Assembly (NCBI GenBank): GCA_031257675.1
Contig: JAIROG010000019.1
Location: forward strand, 1-52,900
Direction: 5' to 3'
Source: Treponema sp.
GTDB taxonomy: Bacteria; Spirochaetota; Spirochaetia; Treponematales; Breznakiellaceae
Length of the DNA: 52,900 nt
Shown: in pieces, positions 24,178 through 32,535 of the stretch
How the letters are laid out: each line of letters opens with the position of its first letter
Position numbering within the stretch: the stretch's first letter is position 1
The notes under the pieces: generated by a model
The model's database searches: none
What the model saw: only the letters and a program-made list of their open reading frames with translations
What the model was told of the DNA's origin: nothing
Position numbers and translations under genes: made by a program

Positions 24178-25096
24178 GGGGCGTCCCAATGTCCCAGAAG
24201 GGATCGGACGCATAGCGCATCCCGGTGTCGCACAAGATGGTAACCACCACGGAATCTGCCGGCAGGGTTTCCATAAGCAGGAGCGCGCCCAGCACGTTGG
24301 CGGCGGAACTTACCCCGGCGTAAATCCCCTCTTCGCGGGCAAGCCGCCTGGCAATAGCGTACGCCTGTTCCGTATTCACCTCGATAAAGCCGTCCGGCTC
24401 TCTCTCGTCGTAAAACCCCGGCTTGATGGCGCTGGCCATGTGTTTTGTGCCTTCGATGCCGTGAAACGGCGAATCCGGCTGTACGGCAAGCGCGACGACG
24501 GCGGAATTTTCTTTCTTGAGCCGCCGTGAGCATCCTATAAAGGTGCCGGATGTTCCCATGCCGCAGATAAAGTGGGTTGCCCTGCCGTCCGACTGTTCCC
24601 AGATTTCCGCGCCGGTGCCCGCGTAATGGGCTTTCCAGTTGGCGTCGTTGTTGTATTGATCCGGATAGAAGTACTTTTCCGGGCGGGATTCCGATTCGGC
24701 GCGGGCGGCGAGGAAGGCGCCGTCTGAACCTTCCAGCGGGCTTGTCTCCACAATTTCCGCGCCGTAGCGCCGGATGATGCCCTTCCGCTCCGGCGATGCG
24801 TTGGCGGGAAGGAAAATCTTGACCGGAAATCCCAGCGCCGCCCCCAGCATGGCATAGGCGATGCCAGTATTCCCACTGGTGGCGTCAATGATGGTCTTGC
24901 CGGGTATGAGTTTTCCTTCGTCAATAGCCTCCATGATCATAGCTTTCGCCGCCCTGTCCTTGACGGACCCCGACGGGTTGTAGAATTCGGCCTTGGCGTA
25001 CAAAGAAACTCCGGCAGGGCGGCTTTTGCCTGCCTTGAGAGTGATCTTCGATAATTCCAAAAGGGGCGTATTGCCCACCGTTTCCAGTATATTCAT
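24170..25096 (-). CDS. Cysteine synthase, CysM-like (PLP, carrier-dependent)
   Basis: A 308-residue fold-type II PLP enzyme. The PLP lysine is K46 in NPSGSVKDRAA, the substrate loop TSGNTG, and the phosphate-binding GMGTSGT. The start is VGNTPLLEL, as in all cysteine synthases. Because carrier, Mec and MoeZ genes follow directly, it most likely uses carrier thiocarboxylate rather than free sulfide, as Mycobacterium CysM does with O-phosphoserine. The acceptor (O-phosphoserine or O-acetylserine) cannot be fixed from sequence. No serine acetyltransferase gene is in the window. It is the first gene of the operon, about 19 nt from the predicted transcription start, with only a weak ribosome binding site. 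Confidence 0.9.
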   Translation of the reverse strand: MNILETVGNTPLLELSKITLKAGKSRPAGVSLYAKAEFYNPSGSVKDRAAKAMIMEAIDEGKLIPGKTIIDATSGNTGIAYAMLGAALGFPVKIFLPANASPERKGIIRRYGAEIVETSPLEGSDGAFLAARAESESRPEKYFYPDQYNNDANWKAHYAGTGAEIWEQSDGRATHFICGMGTSGTFIGCSRRLKKENSAVVALAVQPDSPFHGIEGTKHMASAIKPGFYDEREPDGFIEVNTEQAYAIARRLAREEGIYAGVSSAANVLGALLLMETLPADSVVVTILCDTGMRYASDPFWDIGTPHA

Positions 25097-25121
25097 ATAT
25101 TAAACCGATGTATATAGTAGG

Positions 25122-25150
25122 ATTATATCAGTAAAGATCGATTTTGTCAA
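25122..25150 (-). promoter_or_regulatory. Consensus promoter of the sulfur operon
   Basis: On the minus strand TTGACA (25150-25145), a 17-nt spacer, TATAAT (25127-25122): an exact match to the sigma-70 consensus. The leader to the ATG at 25096 is about 19 nt. No operator-like palindrome was recognised between the boxes, so strong constitutive expression is suggested. The rest of the 25151-25433 gap shows only an isolated TATAAT at 25357-25362 on the plus strand, which may belong to the efflux operon. Confidence 0.8.
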
Positions 25151-25433
25151 TGGCGCTTTTACATTTATCGAAGATTTTATTGTATGCGCTTTCAAAATTC
25201 ACTCAATTCCTATTCGCCGCCGGCATGAATAGCGCGGAAAAAGAAGGCGTATGCAATATAGGTAAAAATGTATCAGGTGAGTGTAAAGAATTTACTCGTG
25301 ATTATGACAGCCACACAAAACACATGAGAGCCGCCGCTTAATTGCGCGTTTCATTCTATAATTATACACAACTTCATATCAAACCTGTACCAAGAATCAA
25401 TTAATTGGAATGTGTTTTGCATGTATATTATAC

Positions 25434-26837
25434 ATGAAACCTATAAAAGTCCTGTCCATCTGTTCCGCCACTCTCTTGTTGGGAAATTGCGCGCCCATAC
25501 TAAACCAATTCGGCAAGACTCAGAACAAAGTCATAGCGTATGAATATGCGGCAATAAGGCGGGGGACGATAGAAAAAACCGTGTCCTCCAGCGGAACGCT
25601 TGATCCTGTCGCAACGATAAAAGCGCTGCCCCGCATGAGCGGCAAAGTGGAACATGTCTTTGTCGATTACAACGACAGCGTTCACAAAGGGCAAACGCTC
25701 GCCGAACTCAATACGGACATGTTGAGACTGCAACGGGAACAGCAAGCCGCGCAGGTGCTAAAGGCCAGAGCGAACTACAATTTACAGTTGATCAACTATC
25801 AGAATTTAGAAAAACTCGCTGAGAAGAATCTCATTTCAGAATATGAGTTGAAGAGCGGCAAGACAACCCTTGAGATTCAAAAAGCCGATCTTTCGGTCGC
25901 TGAATCAAATTTACGAAGCATAGAAACAGAAATCAACCAGTATGCCTACATAACGTCTCCCATTGACGGAATAGTTCTGGATCGGGCTGTCAATGAAGGG
26001 GACACCGTGGTTGACAGCTCAAGCGGCAACTCATCGGCGATCTTTACGTTGGCGGAAAATCTTGAAGAAATGCGCATAACATCGTGGGTTGGAGAATTGG
26101 ACATCGCTTCTATTTATGAAGGTCAAGAGGTTCGTTTTACGCTTGAAAGTCTTCCGGGCAAGAATTTCTCTGGCGCGGTTGATAGCAAACGGCTTATGCC
26201 TTCGGTCCAAGATAATGTTGTTTCTTATAATGTTGTGATAAGCGTTGAAAATAAAGACGGTTCCCTGCTGCCGGGCATGACGTGTTCGGTCGAATTTATC
26301 GAAGAAAGAAGAGAAAACATCCTGCTCGTTCCAAACGCCGCTTTGCGCTACCAGCCCACGAGCCTTTCGGCGGCGGAGATAAGCGATATGATTTTCAACG
26401 CGACTATTTCCAGCATGAGTGAAGAGCAAAAAGCGCAGGCAATAGAACGCAGGAGGCAGACGCAGACCGATCCGGGCGATCAATCCGCCAAGACTTCCGG
26501 TCAAAGCCAGCGGAATGGACTGACAGGGCTTATGCAGAGCGGCGGCGGCGGACCCATGCCGCCGCTTATGCCGGGCGGGGGCGGCGCCCGCCAGCAAAAC
26601 GTCGGGGGCGCCGCCAGAACCAGCAGGCGGCAATCATCCCTTCAAATGAAGGAGCTTTGGTTTATGGACGAAAACAACAAATTATCCTGCGTCATGGTTC
26701 AAGCCGGCGCAAGCGACGGCTCTTACACCGAAGTGACCCCCGCTGAAAGCGGACGCGCTGAAAGCGGACGCGCTGAAAGCGGAAATGATCGGGACTTGGA
26801 AGGAAAGCAAATCATAGTCCGGGAGAGGATAAACTGA
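25434..26837 (+). CDS. Efflux periplasmic adaptor (MacA/HlyD-type membrane fusion lipoprotein)
   Basis: About 467 residues. The N-terminus IKVLSICSATLLLGNC is a lipoprotein signal, so the protein is probably anchored in the inner membrane facing the periplasm. Then comes a biotinyl-lipoyl-like half motif (GTLDPVATIKALPRMSGKVE), a coiled-coil hairpin (residues ~100-170), the second half motif (TSPIDGIVLDRAVNEGDTVV) and a beta-barrel. The C-terminal 130 residues hold a low-complexity GGGGPMPPLMPGGGG region and a threefold AESGR repeat. The ATG at 25434 is preferred over 25410 because it starts the signal peptide; no ribosome binding site is seen for either. First gene of a MacAB-TolC-like operon. 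Confidence 0.88.
   Translation: MKPIKVLSICSATLLLGNCAPILNQFGKTQNKVIAYEYAAIRRGTIEKTVSSSGTLDPVATIKALPRMSGKVEHVFVDYNDSVHKGQTLAELNTDMLRLQREQQAAQVLKARANYNLQLINYQNLEKLAEKNLISEYELKSGKTTLEIQKADLSVAESNLRSIETEINQYAYITSPIDGIVLDRAVNEGDTVVDSSSGNSSAIFTLAENLEEMRITSWVGELDIASIYEGQEVRFTLESLPGKNFSGAVDSKRLMPSVQDNVVSYNVVISVENKDGSLLPGMTCSVEFIEERRENILLVPNAALRYQPTSLSAAEISDMIFNATISSMSEEQKAQAIERRRQTQTDPGDQSAKTSGQSQRNGLTGLMQSGGGGPMPPLMPGGGGARQQNVGGAARTSRRQSSLQMKELWFMDENNKLSCVMVQAGASDGSYTEVTPAESGRAESGRAESGNDRDLEGKQIIVRERIN
26747..26791 (+). repeat. 15-bp tandem repeat in the adaptor gene
   Basis: GCTGAAAGCGGACGC is present in tandem, with a third copy that diverges at its end. It encodes AESGR-AESGR-AESGN close to the adaptor C-terminus. 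Coordinates are accurate to a few bases. Confidence 0.75.
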
Positions 26838-26898
26838 TGGCCTTTATTGAACGGGACTTGGAAGGAAAGCAAAGCATAGTCCGGAAGGGGATAAACTG
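26790..26898 (+). repeat. 47-bp direct repeat across the adaptor-ATPase junction
   Basis: Copies at 26790-26836 and 26852-26898 match at 44 of 47 positions. Copy 1 encodes the last residues of the adaptor; copy 2 lies in the intergenic gap and ends in the GTG start of the ATPase. Each copy carries a purine-rich Shine-Dalgarno-like stretch followed by ATAAACTG. After copy 1 an ATG opens a 20-codon frame that stops. The duplication appears to have displaced the ancestral ATG start and replaced it with GTG. Confidence 0.85.
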
Positions 26899-27641
26899 TG
26901 TCCGTCGTTGAGCTGCGGGGCGTCACGCGCATATACAAACTTGAATCGGTGGTCGTAAATGCGCTTAGGGGCGTAGATTTTTCCGCGGAATCAGGTGAAT
27001 TTGTAGCGGTGATGGGACCGTCAGGTTCAGGAAAATCTACATTTATGAACATACTCGGTTGCCTTGACAAGCCGAGCGCAGGCTCGTATCTGCTTGACGG
27101 CATAGAAACCGCGTCTTCCAGCGCCGATGCCTTCGCCTTTATCAGAAATCAGAAAATCGGTTTTGTATTTCAGGCGTTCAACCTGCTTTCAAGAACGACG
27201 GCGCTGGAAAATGTGGAGCTTCCCATGTTTTATAATCGCGCATACAAGAAAAAAGAACGAAAAGAACGGGCCGCGCGATGCCTTAAAGAAGTGGGTTTAG
27301 ACGGGCGCATGTCCCATGTGCCTTCGCAATTGTCAGGAGGGCAACAGCAACGAGTGGCTATCGCCCGCGCCATGGTGAACGATCCCGCCTTCATGCTGGC
27401 TGACGAGCCAACCGGAAACCTTGATTCCGAAATGTCCCTTGAAATAATGGCGTTGTTTCAAAATCTAAACGAGCGAGGAAAAACAATTATTATGGTAACC
27501 CACGAGCCGGACTTGGCCGTATACACAAAACGGATTGTCACCCTTAGAGACGGCGCGGTGGTGGCGGACATTCCCGTAAAAGACAGGCGGAGCGCGGCGA
27601 AAGACTCGCGGCAAAAAGGAGCGGAGCGTGAATATCATTGA
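26898..27641 (+). CDS. ABC transporter ATPase, MacB/LolD type
   Basis: A 247-residue ATPase with Walker [19 protein letters not shown], the family-specific GCLDKP, Q-loop [20 protein letters not shown], signature [15 protein letters not shown], Walker [15 protein letters not shown] and H-loop VTHEPDLA. This is the mechanotransmission class that powers MacB-type permeases. It starts with GTG at 26898 after an AAGGGG box, created by the 47-bp repeat. It overlaps the permease gene by 14 nt. Confidence 0.93.
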   Translation: MSVVELRGVTRIYKLESVVVNALRGVDFSAESGEFVAVMGPSGSGKSTFMNILGCLDKPSAGSYLLDGIETASSSADAFAFIRNQKIGFVFQAFNLLSRTTALENVELPMFYNRAYKKKERKERAARCLKEVGLDGRMSHVPSQLSGGQQQRVAIARAMVNDPAFMLADEPTGNLDSEMSLEIMALFQNLNERGKTIIMVTHEPDLAVYTKRIVTLRDGAVVADIPVKDRRSAAKDSRQKGAEREYH

Positions 27642-28842
27642 ACTAGTATCCACCTGTTTCAGAAACATACTCCGCAACCGCATGAAGAGCTTTCTCACTT
27701 CATTGGGAATCATCATCGGCGTGGGGGCGGTCATTATTATGGTGGCAATCGGGGAAGGGGCGCAGAAACAAATAGAAGAGCGGATTACGGCTATGGGAAC
27801 GAACCTTTTGCAAATCATGCCCCGCCGGATACGCATGACGCCGGGTCAACAGACCATGCCGCGCCGCGTCCAGATCACCAGATATGACGCGGAAAAAATG
27901 AAAAGCGAAGCCGGTTACGCGCGCGCGGTTTCCGGCGTAAGCCAGCGGAGCTTCACTGTGTCCAACGCCAACGGAAGCGCGTCGGTCACTGTCATGGGGG
28001 TGGAGCCGGATTATCTTGCCGTCAGGAACTGGAATGTCGAACAGGGAGCTTTTTTTGAAGACTCGGACGGAGAGCGGAGAAACAAAGTGGCGGTGTTAGG
28101 GGCTACGGCTGTCACGACGTTTTTTGGAAATGAGGATCCAACCGGCAAGCAGATCCGCATCGGGTCAAACCAATTTTCCGTCATCGGCGTACTGAAGAAG
28201 AAAGGCGCCGCCGGAAATGGCGGCGATCAGGATGACGTGATTATGATTCCCCTTGACACCATGTTGACCAGACTCACCAACACCAAAAACATTAATCAAA
28301 TAGCCATAAGCGTGGCGCATAAAGATTATATGGAAGCGGCCCAAAGGGAAGCGGAATTGATTTTGCGGGAAACGCATAAATTGAGCGATCTAGACGCCGC
28401 TGATTTTGAGATTATGAATCAATCTGATATGCTGGACATGGCGTCTGAAACATCGAAAAACCTCACCACATTGCTCGCCGCCATTGCGGGCGTATCGCTC
28501 CTCGTGGGCGGCATCGGCATTATGAACATTATGCTGGTGTCTGTCAGCGAACGGACGCGGGAGATCGGCATCCGCATGGCAATCGGCGCCCGCAAGCGGG
28601 ACATTCTTTTTCAATTTCTATTGGAAGCTGTCATTTTAAGCCTGTTAGGGGGAGTCATCGGCATAAGTCTGGCGTTTGTCGCATGCAACATGCTGGCGCT
28701 TATGGAAATCCCAACGTCAATCAATACGCTTGTCGTCGTCACGGCGGCCTTGTTCGCCGCTTTTGTCGGCATTACGTTTGGCTATTACCCGGCGCAAAAA
28801 GCGGCGAACCGCAACCCGATTGACGCATTGCGGTACGAATAG
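27628..28842 (+). CDS. MacB-type ABC permease (MacB_PCD + FtsX)
   Basis: A 404-residue permease with the classic layout: TM1 near residues 20-45 (FLTSLGIIIGVGAVIIMVAI, then GEGAQKQI), a periplasmic MacB core domain (residues 50-270), then three TM helices in the FtsX domain (LAAIAGVSLLVGGIGIMNIM, VSVSERTREIGIRMAIGARK). The C-terminus NPIDALRYE is the usual family end. It starts with GTG after AAGGAG. With the adaptor and TolC-like genes it would form a tripartite pump for peptides, antibiotics or lipid-like substrates; substrate unknown. Confidence 0.93.
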   Translation: MNIIELVSTCFRNILRNRMKSFLTSLGIIIGVGAVIIMVAIGEGAQKQIEERITAMGTNLLQIMPRRIRMTPGQQTMPRRVQITRYDAEKMKSEAGYARAVSGVSQRSFTVSNANGSASVTVMGVEPDYLAVRNWNVEQGAFFEDSDGERRNKVAVLGATAVTTFFGNEDPTGKQIRIGSNQFSVIGVLKKKGAAGNGGDQDDVIMIPLDTMLTRLTNTKNINQIAISVAHKDYMEAAQREAELILRETHKLSDLDAADFEIMNQSDMLDMASETSKNLTTLLAAIAGVSLLVGGIGIMNIMLVSVSERTREIGIRMAIGARKRDILFQFLLEAVILSLLGGVIGISLAFVACNMLALMEIPTSINTLVVVTAALFAAFVGITFGYYPAQKAANRNPIDALRYE

Positions 28843-28844
28843 AA

Positions 28845-28928
28845 TTGTTCAATACCTTCAGTTATTGAACAACTTCCGCTAAAAAAAAGACTTGTGAGAC
28901 AACCAACGCGAACCAGAGGTTCGCGTTG
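28845..28928 (+). terminator. Two hairpins between permease and TolC-like genes
   Basis: TTGTTCAAT (28845-28853) pairs with ATTGAACAA (28864-28872). A second, 11-bp stem pairs 28904-28914 with 28918-28928 around a 3-nt loop. Neither is followed by a T-run on the plus strand. They may attenuate or stabilise the efflux mRNA in this 131-nt gap. Confidence 0.45.
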
Positions 28929-28973
28929 TTGAACAAGTCCAATCAAGTCCAATGAACTGGAAAAGGAGAAAAA

Positions 28974-30356
28974 ATGAAAAAAATGGCAGGTTTCTGCATG
29001 GCTTTTAGCATGGCGCTGTATATGCACACGTTTGTTTTTTCAGACGCCCTCAAGGGCGCCGCGCTCTCGCTTGAAGACATCCGGCTGTCGGCCCTCGCCA
29101 ATTCCCGCTCTCTCGCTCGTTATAATCTTGCCATAGAGAGCGGACTTCTTGATGAAAAAGCGCAGAATTTTACGTATTTGCCGTCCCTGTCTCTCACCGG
29201 CTCCGCTTTAACGCAGTTGTGGAACGCCGGCGGCGGATCGCCGCTTGACAGCCTTGTCGCCGGAGGGTCGTTGGAAATAAGCGAAACGCTGCCGGTGTAT
29301 GAAGGCGGCAAAGCGAAAATTCTGAAAGCCATCAACGCCTTGTCAACGGAAAGCGCGAGAAAAGACGCGCTCGCGGAGTATTACGCTGTTCTCAACGCCG
29401 CCGATTCCGCCTATTATGCGGTGTTGAAAGCGCAAGCCAACCTTGAATCCGCCGAGTCAGCGCTTGCGGCGACGGAATTAACCCTCGCCGCAAGCCATAT
29501 CCGGTATGAAAATGAGATGATACGGTACGGCGATTATCTGCAAGCGCTTTCTGAAAAAGAATCCGCGGCGGCGGCAAAAAAACAAGCCGAGCGAAACCTT
29601 GCCGTAAACATGGCGAACTTGAAAAATATCGCCGGCATGCCGGAAACGCCGGTATTGGCGCCTGTCGACTTCAGCAAGCGTGAAAGTCTGATTTTGTATT
29701 GTACAAATCTTGATGAAGACGATATTAATGCGCTATGCTTAAACCTGTGGCGCATTATGATGACGAACAACCCGGAGCTTGCGAAGGCGGGAATTTCCCT
29801 GCAAAAAGCGGAGAAAAACGTTGATCTCGCGGCAAAAGATTATCTTCCGAGCGTCAGCGCGAGTGTGTCAACCGGACTGGACTACAACTATCAATATGGA
29901 AAATCAAACGCGCCGTCCCCCTTTACGGGCAGCCTCTCCATCAAAGTGTCCGTTCCGCTTGATTTTTGGGTGATAAAAAACAAGGTTGACAAACAGAAAC
30001 TTTCACAGGAGCATGCGCGGCTTGAGTACCTTGACTCCGTGTCTTCCACCCATATAGAAATGCAGAGCGCAATCCTCGACCTTATCCTACAGGCCGGGAC
30101 GGTCATTTCTTCGCGCCGCGCCTATGAGTACGCGCAAAAACACTTTGAATACATAGAGGAACTCTACCAGTTGGAACAGAAGTCGCTGTCTGACTACTAT
30201 GACGCCTCAAATCAGGCGCATAACAGTCTAAACAAATGCATTGACGCGCAATATGATTTCCTTCTTGCTCTTTCAAAAATCAGGAGCCTTGGAGCGTTTG
30301 AGCGTGAGGAGGATGTGTTCGCATTTTTATTGGCCGGGCGAAATAATGGCGAGTAA
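28974..30356 (+). CDS. TolC-like outer membrane efflux protein
   Basis: A 460-residue protein with signal peptide (KKMAGFCMAFSMALYMHTFV) and two repeated OEP domains: LSLEDIRLSALANSRSLARY in the first half and MMTNNPELAKAGISLQKAEK, VDLAAKDYLPSVSASVSTG in the second, with long heptad-rich helices such as ESAESALAATELTLAASHIR. It forms the outer-membrane duct for the MacAB-like pump. GGAG lies 9 nt before the ATG. Its 3' end overlaps the kinase gene by 11 nt. Confidence 0.9.
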   Translation: MKKMAGFCMAFSMALYMHTFVFSDALKGAALSLEDIRLSALANSRSLARYNLAIESGLLDEKAQNFTYLPSLSLTGSALTQLWNAGGGSPLDSLVAGGSLEISETLPVYEGGKAKILKAINALSTESARKDALAEYYAVLNAADSAYYAVLKAQANLESAESALAATELTLAASHIRYENEMIRYGDYLQALSEKESAAAAKKQAERNLAVNMANLKNIAGMPETPVLAPVDFSKRESLILYCTNLDEDDINALCLNLWRIMMTNNPELAKAGISLQKAEKNVDLAAKDYLPSVSASVSTGLDYNYQYGKSNAPSPFTGSLSIKVSVPLDFWVIKNKVDKQKLSQEHARLEYLDSVSSTHIEMQSAILDLILQAGTVISSRRAYEYAQKHFEYIEELYQLEQKSLSDYYDASNQAHNSLNKCIDAQYDFLLALSKIRSLGAFEREEDVFAFLLAGRNNGE

Positions 30357-31692
30357 ACCATGCGCGGCGCGATGTCCGCGGGAAAAAAATCCCCTCCTCG
30401 CCTCACACATGACGTTAATCGCGGCTCTTTTCACATGGCTGTTTCTATCTGTATTGACTCTATTTATTTTATGGAGCATGAGAGACAGGGCGCGGCTCAT
30501 CAGAGACAATGACAATGAGCGCATTCTCAGCTCCCTCTTCGCCAGTTTGCGCGGGTACGAAGAAATTGGAGAATCCATCGAAGCGAACTCCGTTCTTTCA
30601 GAGCGCATACGGGGTTTCGCCATATATGACGCAAGTCTTTTTGCGATCTACCGGTGGGGAAAAGCGCCGGCTGTTTATACGGAAGCCGGATTGGGCAAAG
30701 AAAATCCCGCCCGCTTCGGCAGATACACCATCCCCAATAAAAGCGGCCGCTCGGTTACGTTTATCCTCAACATCGAAAGATTCTTGCCTCCTCCTCCTTT
30801 ACGGGAAGGACAGGAAAACCGCCGCAGGCATCAATCCCGCATGTTTCCCGCTATTACAGGCAAATATATATACATTGATATAACTCATCCCGCATATTGG
30901 CGGACGCAAACAATCACGGCTTTTATGTTTCCTTTTTGCGAGATCGCATTTTTTATTTTAATATTTTATATTCGGCATCTTTACTTGCGGAACCGGGGGT
31001 ACCGCGAGCGCATTGAGGCGCAACAGAATCTTGTTGTGCTTGGAACCGCGGCAAGTACGCTTGCCCATGAAATCAAGAATCCGCTGCTGGCGATTCGCCT
31101 TCAAACCGGCATTCTGCGCAAATTAAAAACTTCCAATGCCAACGGCAATGCCGGCGGAAACGGAGAAGAAGAGCTTTCGATCATTGAAGAAGAAATTGAT
31201 CGCATCTCTTCCCTCATCTACCGCGTAAATGATTATCTTAGGGAGTCGCAGGGCAATCCAACTCCGGTGCAAGCCCGCAATTTGCTCGCCGAAATTTCGA
31301 TGAGGCTTTGCAATAAAAACATCGTCCATGAGTCGGAGGATGGGGAGGTTTTTATTGATCCCGACCGTTTCCGCTCGGCGCTTGAAAACATCGTCAGAAA
31401 CGCGCTTGAGTCCGGCTGTCCCGAACAAGAAATAGGCGCGACCGTACAGAAAACGCGCATCAACGGACAGCCGCGCGTCGTCATCGCCATTTTTGATCGA
31501 GGGAAAGGCTTCTCCGATATAAAACGCGCCCTCGATCCATTCTATACGACTAAAAGCGCTGGCACTGGCATAGGACTGTCCATCAGCAAACGCTTTATAG
31601 AAGCCGGCGGCGGGACAATCGTCCTTGAAAACAGGGACGGCGGCGGGGCGCGGGTTGTCATAACCCTTCCTGAATATACCGGCCAACCCTAA
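30346..31692 (+). CDS. Sensor histidine kinase (orphan)
   Basis: About 448 residues if the ATG at 30346 is used; an ATG at 30409, directly before the first TM helix, is an alternative. TM1 is TLIAALFTWLFLSVLTLFIL and TM2 near 30910-30985; between them a ~140-residue extracytoplasmic sensor. No HAMP domain is seen. HisKA contains STLAHEIKNPLLAIRLQTG with the phosphoacceptor His. HATPase motifs are ENIVRNALESG (N box), FDRGKGFSD (G1) and GTGIGLSISKRF (G2). No response regulator gene is nearby. Translational overlap with the TolC gene suggests it senses the pumped compound or envelope stress. Confidence 0.9.
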   Translation: MASKPCAARCPREKNPLLASHMTLIAALFTWLFLSVLTLFILWSMRDRARLIRDNDNERILSSLFASLRGYEEIGESIEANSVLSERIRGFAIYDASLFAIYRWGKAPAVYTEAGLGKENPARFGRYTIPNKSGRSVTFILNIERFLPPPPLREGQENRRRHQSRMFPAITGKYIYIDITHPAYWRTQTITAFMFPFCEIAFFILIFYIRHLYLRNRGYRERIEAQQNLVVLGTAASTLAHEIKNPLLAIRLQTGILRKLKTSNANGNAGGNGEEELSIIEEEIDRISSLIYRVNDYLRESQGNPTPVQARNLLAEISMRLCNKNIVHESEDGEVFIDPDRFRSALENIVRNALESGCPEQEIGATVQKTRINGQPRVVIAIFDRGKGFSDIKRALDPFYTTKSAGTGIGLSISKRFIEAGGGTIVLENRDGGGARVVITLPEYTGQP

Positions 31693-31735
31693 CCCTAAAA
31701 ACAGCGGCGGCGCCGCGCATTGGCAAAAACATCGC

Positions 31736-31750
31736 CGCCCCTTCGGGGCG
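31736..31750 (+). terminator. GC-rich hairpin after the histidine kinase
   Basis: CGCCCC (31736-31741), 3-nt loop, GGGGCG (31745-31750), in the gap after the efflux operon. No T-run follows, so it is a modest candidate terminator. The rest of 31693-31825 shows only other GC-rich repeats and the ribosome binding site of the next gene. Confidence 0.4.
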
Positions 31751-31825
31751 CATCCCGAAAGGGCGCGACAACCGGAATATTTTAGGACGGCTCCAAAACA
31801 ACCGATACATAAAGAAGGAAACGGT

Positions 31826-32437
31826 ATGATAAAGAAACGACGCCGCGTTTTTATTGTAGTGGGAATCTTTCTCTTTTCCGCGGGAATTTCGCCGCTGTCC
31901 GCTTATTATGTTGAGTATAAAGAACAGTACTACCGGCTTTACCACCTTCATTACATACAGTATCCCGATGACACCATGGAGAATATTCACTGGCTTGAGA
32001 TGGCGCTCAAAGCGGACTTCGCCAACCCGCTGTATGCCATCGCTTTGATCGAAAACGAGATACAATACGAAAAGTACCGCTATCTTTTTATGATGCATCT
32101 GAATTTGAAAATGATAGAACAGTACCTGTTTCTAGGAAACAAGTGGAACAAACGGTACGCTTATTTTTACAACGCCCCGTTTAAAGAACAGAACCTCAAG
32201 AGTCTTGAAACCGCCGAAACATGCTACCGCGCGGCGCTTGTCTATTGGAAAGACGCCAAGGAGTGGGCTGAGAAGGCGCGGGCGCGGAAATTTAGGTTTA
32301 TTATGCTGGAGCGCGTCCTATTTTGGCAGGACGAAGCGGGCAGAATAGAACGCAAAGAGCTTGATTACGAAAAAATCATAAACCGCGAGCTTGCCAGCAT
32401 ACAAAGGGTGCGGGAAGAATTCGAGAAGATGCCGTGA
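31826..32437 (+). CDS. Secreted conserved treponemal protein of unknown function
   Basis: A 203-residue protein. Residues 1-27 are a signal peptide (IKKRRRVFIVVGIFLFSAGI). The mature part is helical and rich in Tyr, Trp and Lys: YYVEYKEQYYRLYHLHYIQY, PDDTMENIHWLEMALKADFA, NPLYAIALIENEIQYEKYRY. This looks like a short TPR-like alpha-solenoid. The same style of sequence is recalled from other Treponema genomes as a conserved hypothetical; no function is proposed. AAGGA lies about 9 nt before the ATG. It is followed by a strong two-way hairpin terminator. Confidence 0.75.
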   Translation: MIKKRRRVFIVVGIFLFSAGISPLSAYYVEYKEQYYRLYHLHYIQYPDDTMENIHWLEMALKADFANPLYAIALIENEIQYEKYRYLFMMHLNLKMIEQYLFLGNKWNKRYAYFYNAPFKEQNLKSLETAETCYRAALVYWKDAKEWAEKARARKFRFIMLERVLFWQDEAGRIERKELDYEKIINRELASIQRVREEFEKMP

Positions 32438-32477
32438 TGGAGAATGTCCATGATGAAAGCGCTCCCGTCCAAAGCGG

Positions 32478-32505
32478 ACCTCTGAAAACTTTGGTTTTCA
32501 GAGGT
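32478..32505. terminator. Bidirectional terminator between convergent genes
   Basis: ACCTCTGAAAAC (32478-32489) pairs perfectly with GTTTTCAGAGGT (32494-32505) around a 4-nt loop. It lies between the convergent genes ending at 32437 and 32536, with a T-containing flank on each strand. Confidence 0.75.
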
Positions 32506-32535
32506 TGTCTTAGCCGTGTCATCTTGGCTTTTACC

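Noticed and set aside
25144-25341. Small plus-strand ORF upstream of the efflux adaptor
   Set aside because: No ribosome binding site, no family resemblance, and its start lies inside the sulfur operon promoter.
25404-25433. Leaderless start for the efflux adaptor lipoprotein
   Set aside because: A TATATT/TATTAT stretch lies 2-4 nt before the ATG, too close, and no -35 box is at a suitable distance, unlike the four genes listed as leaderless.
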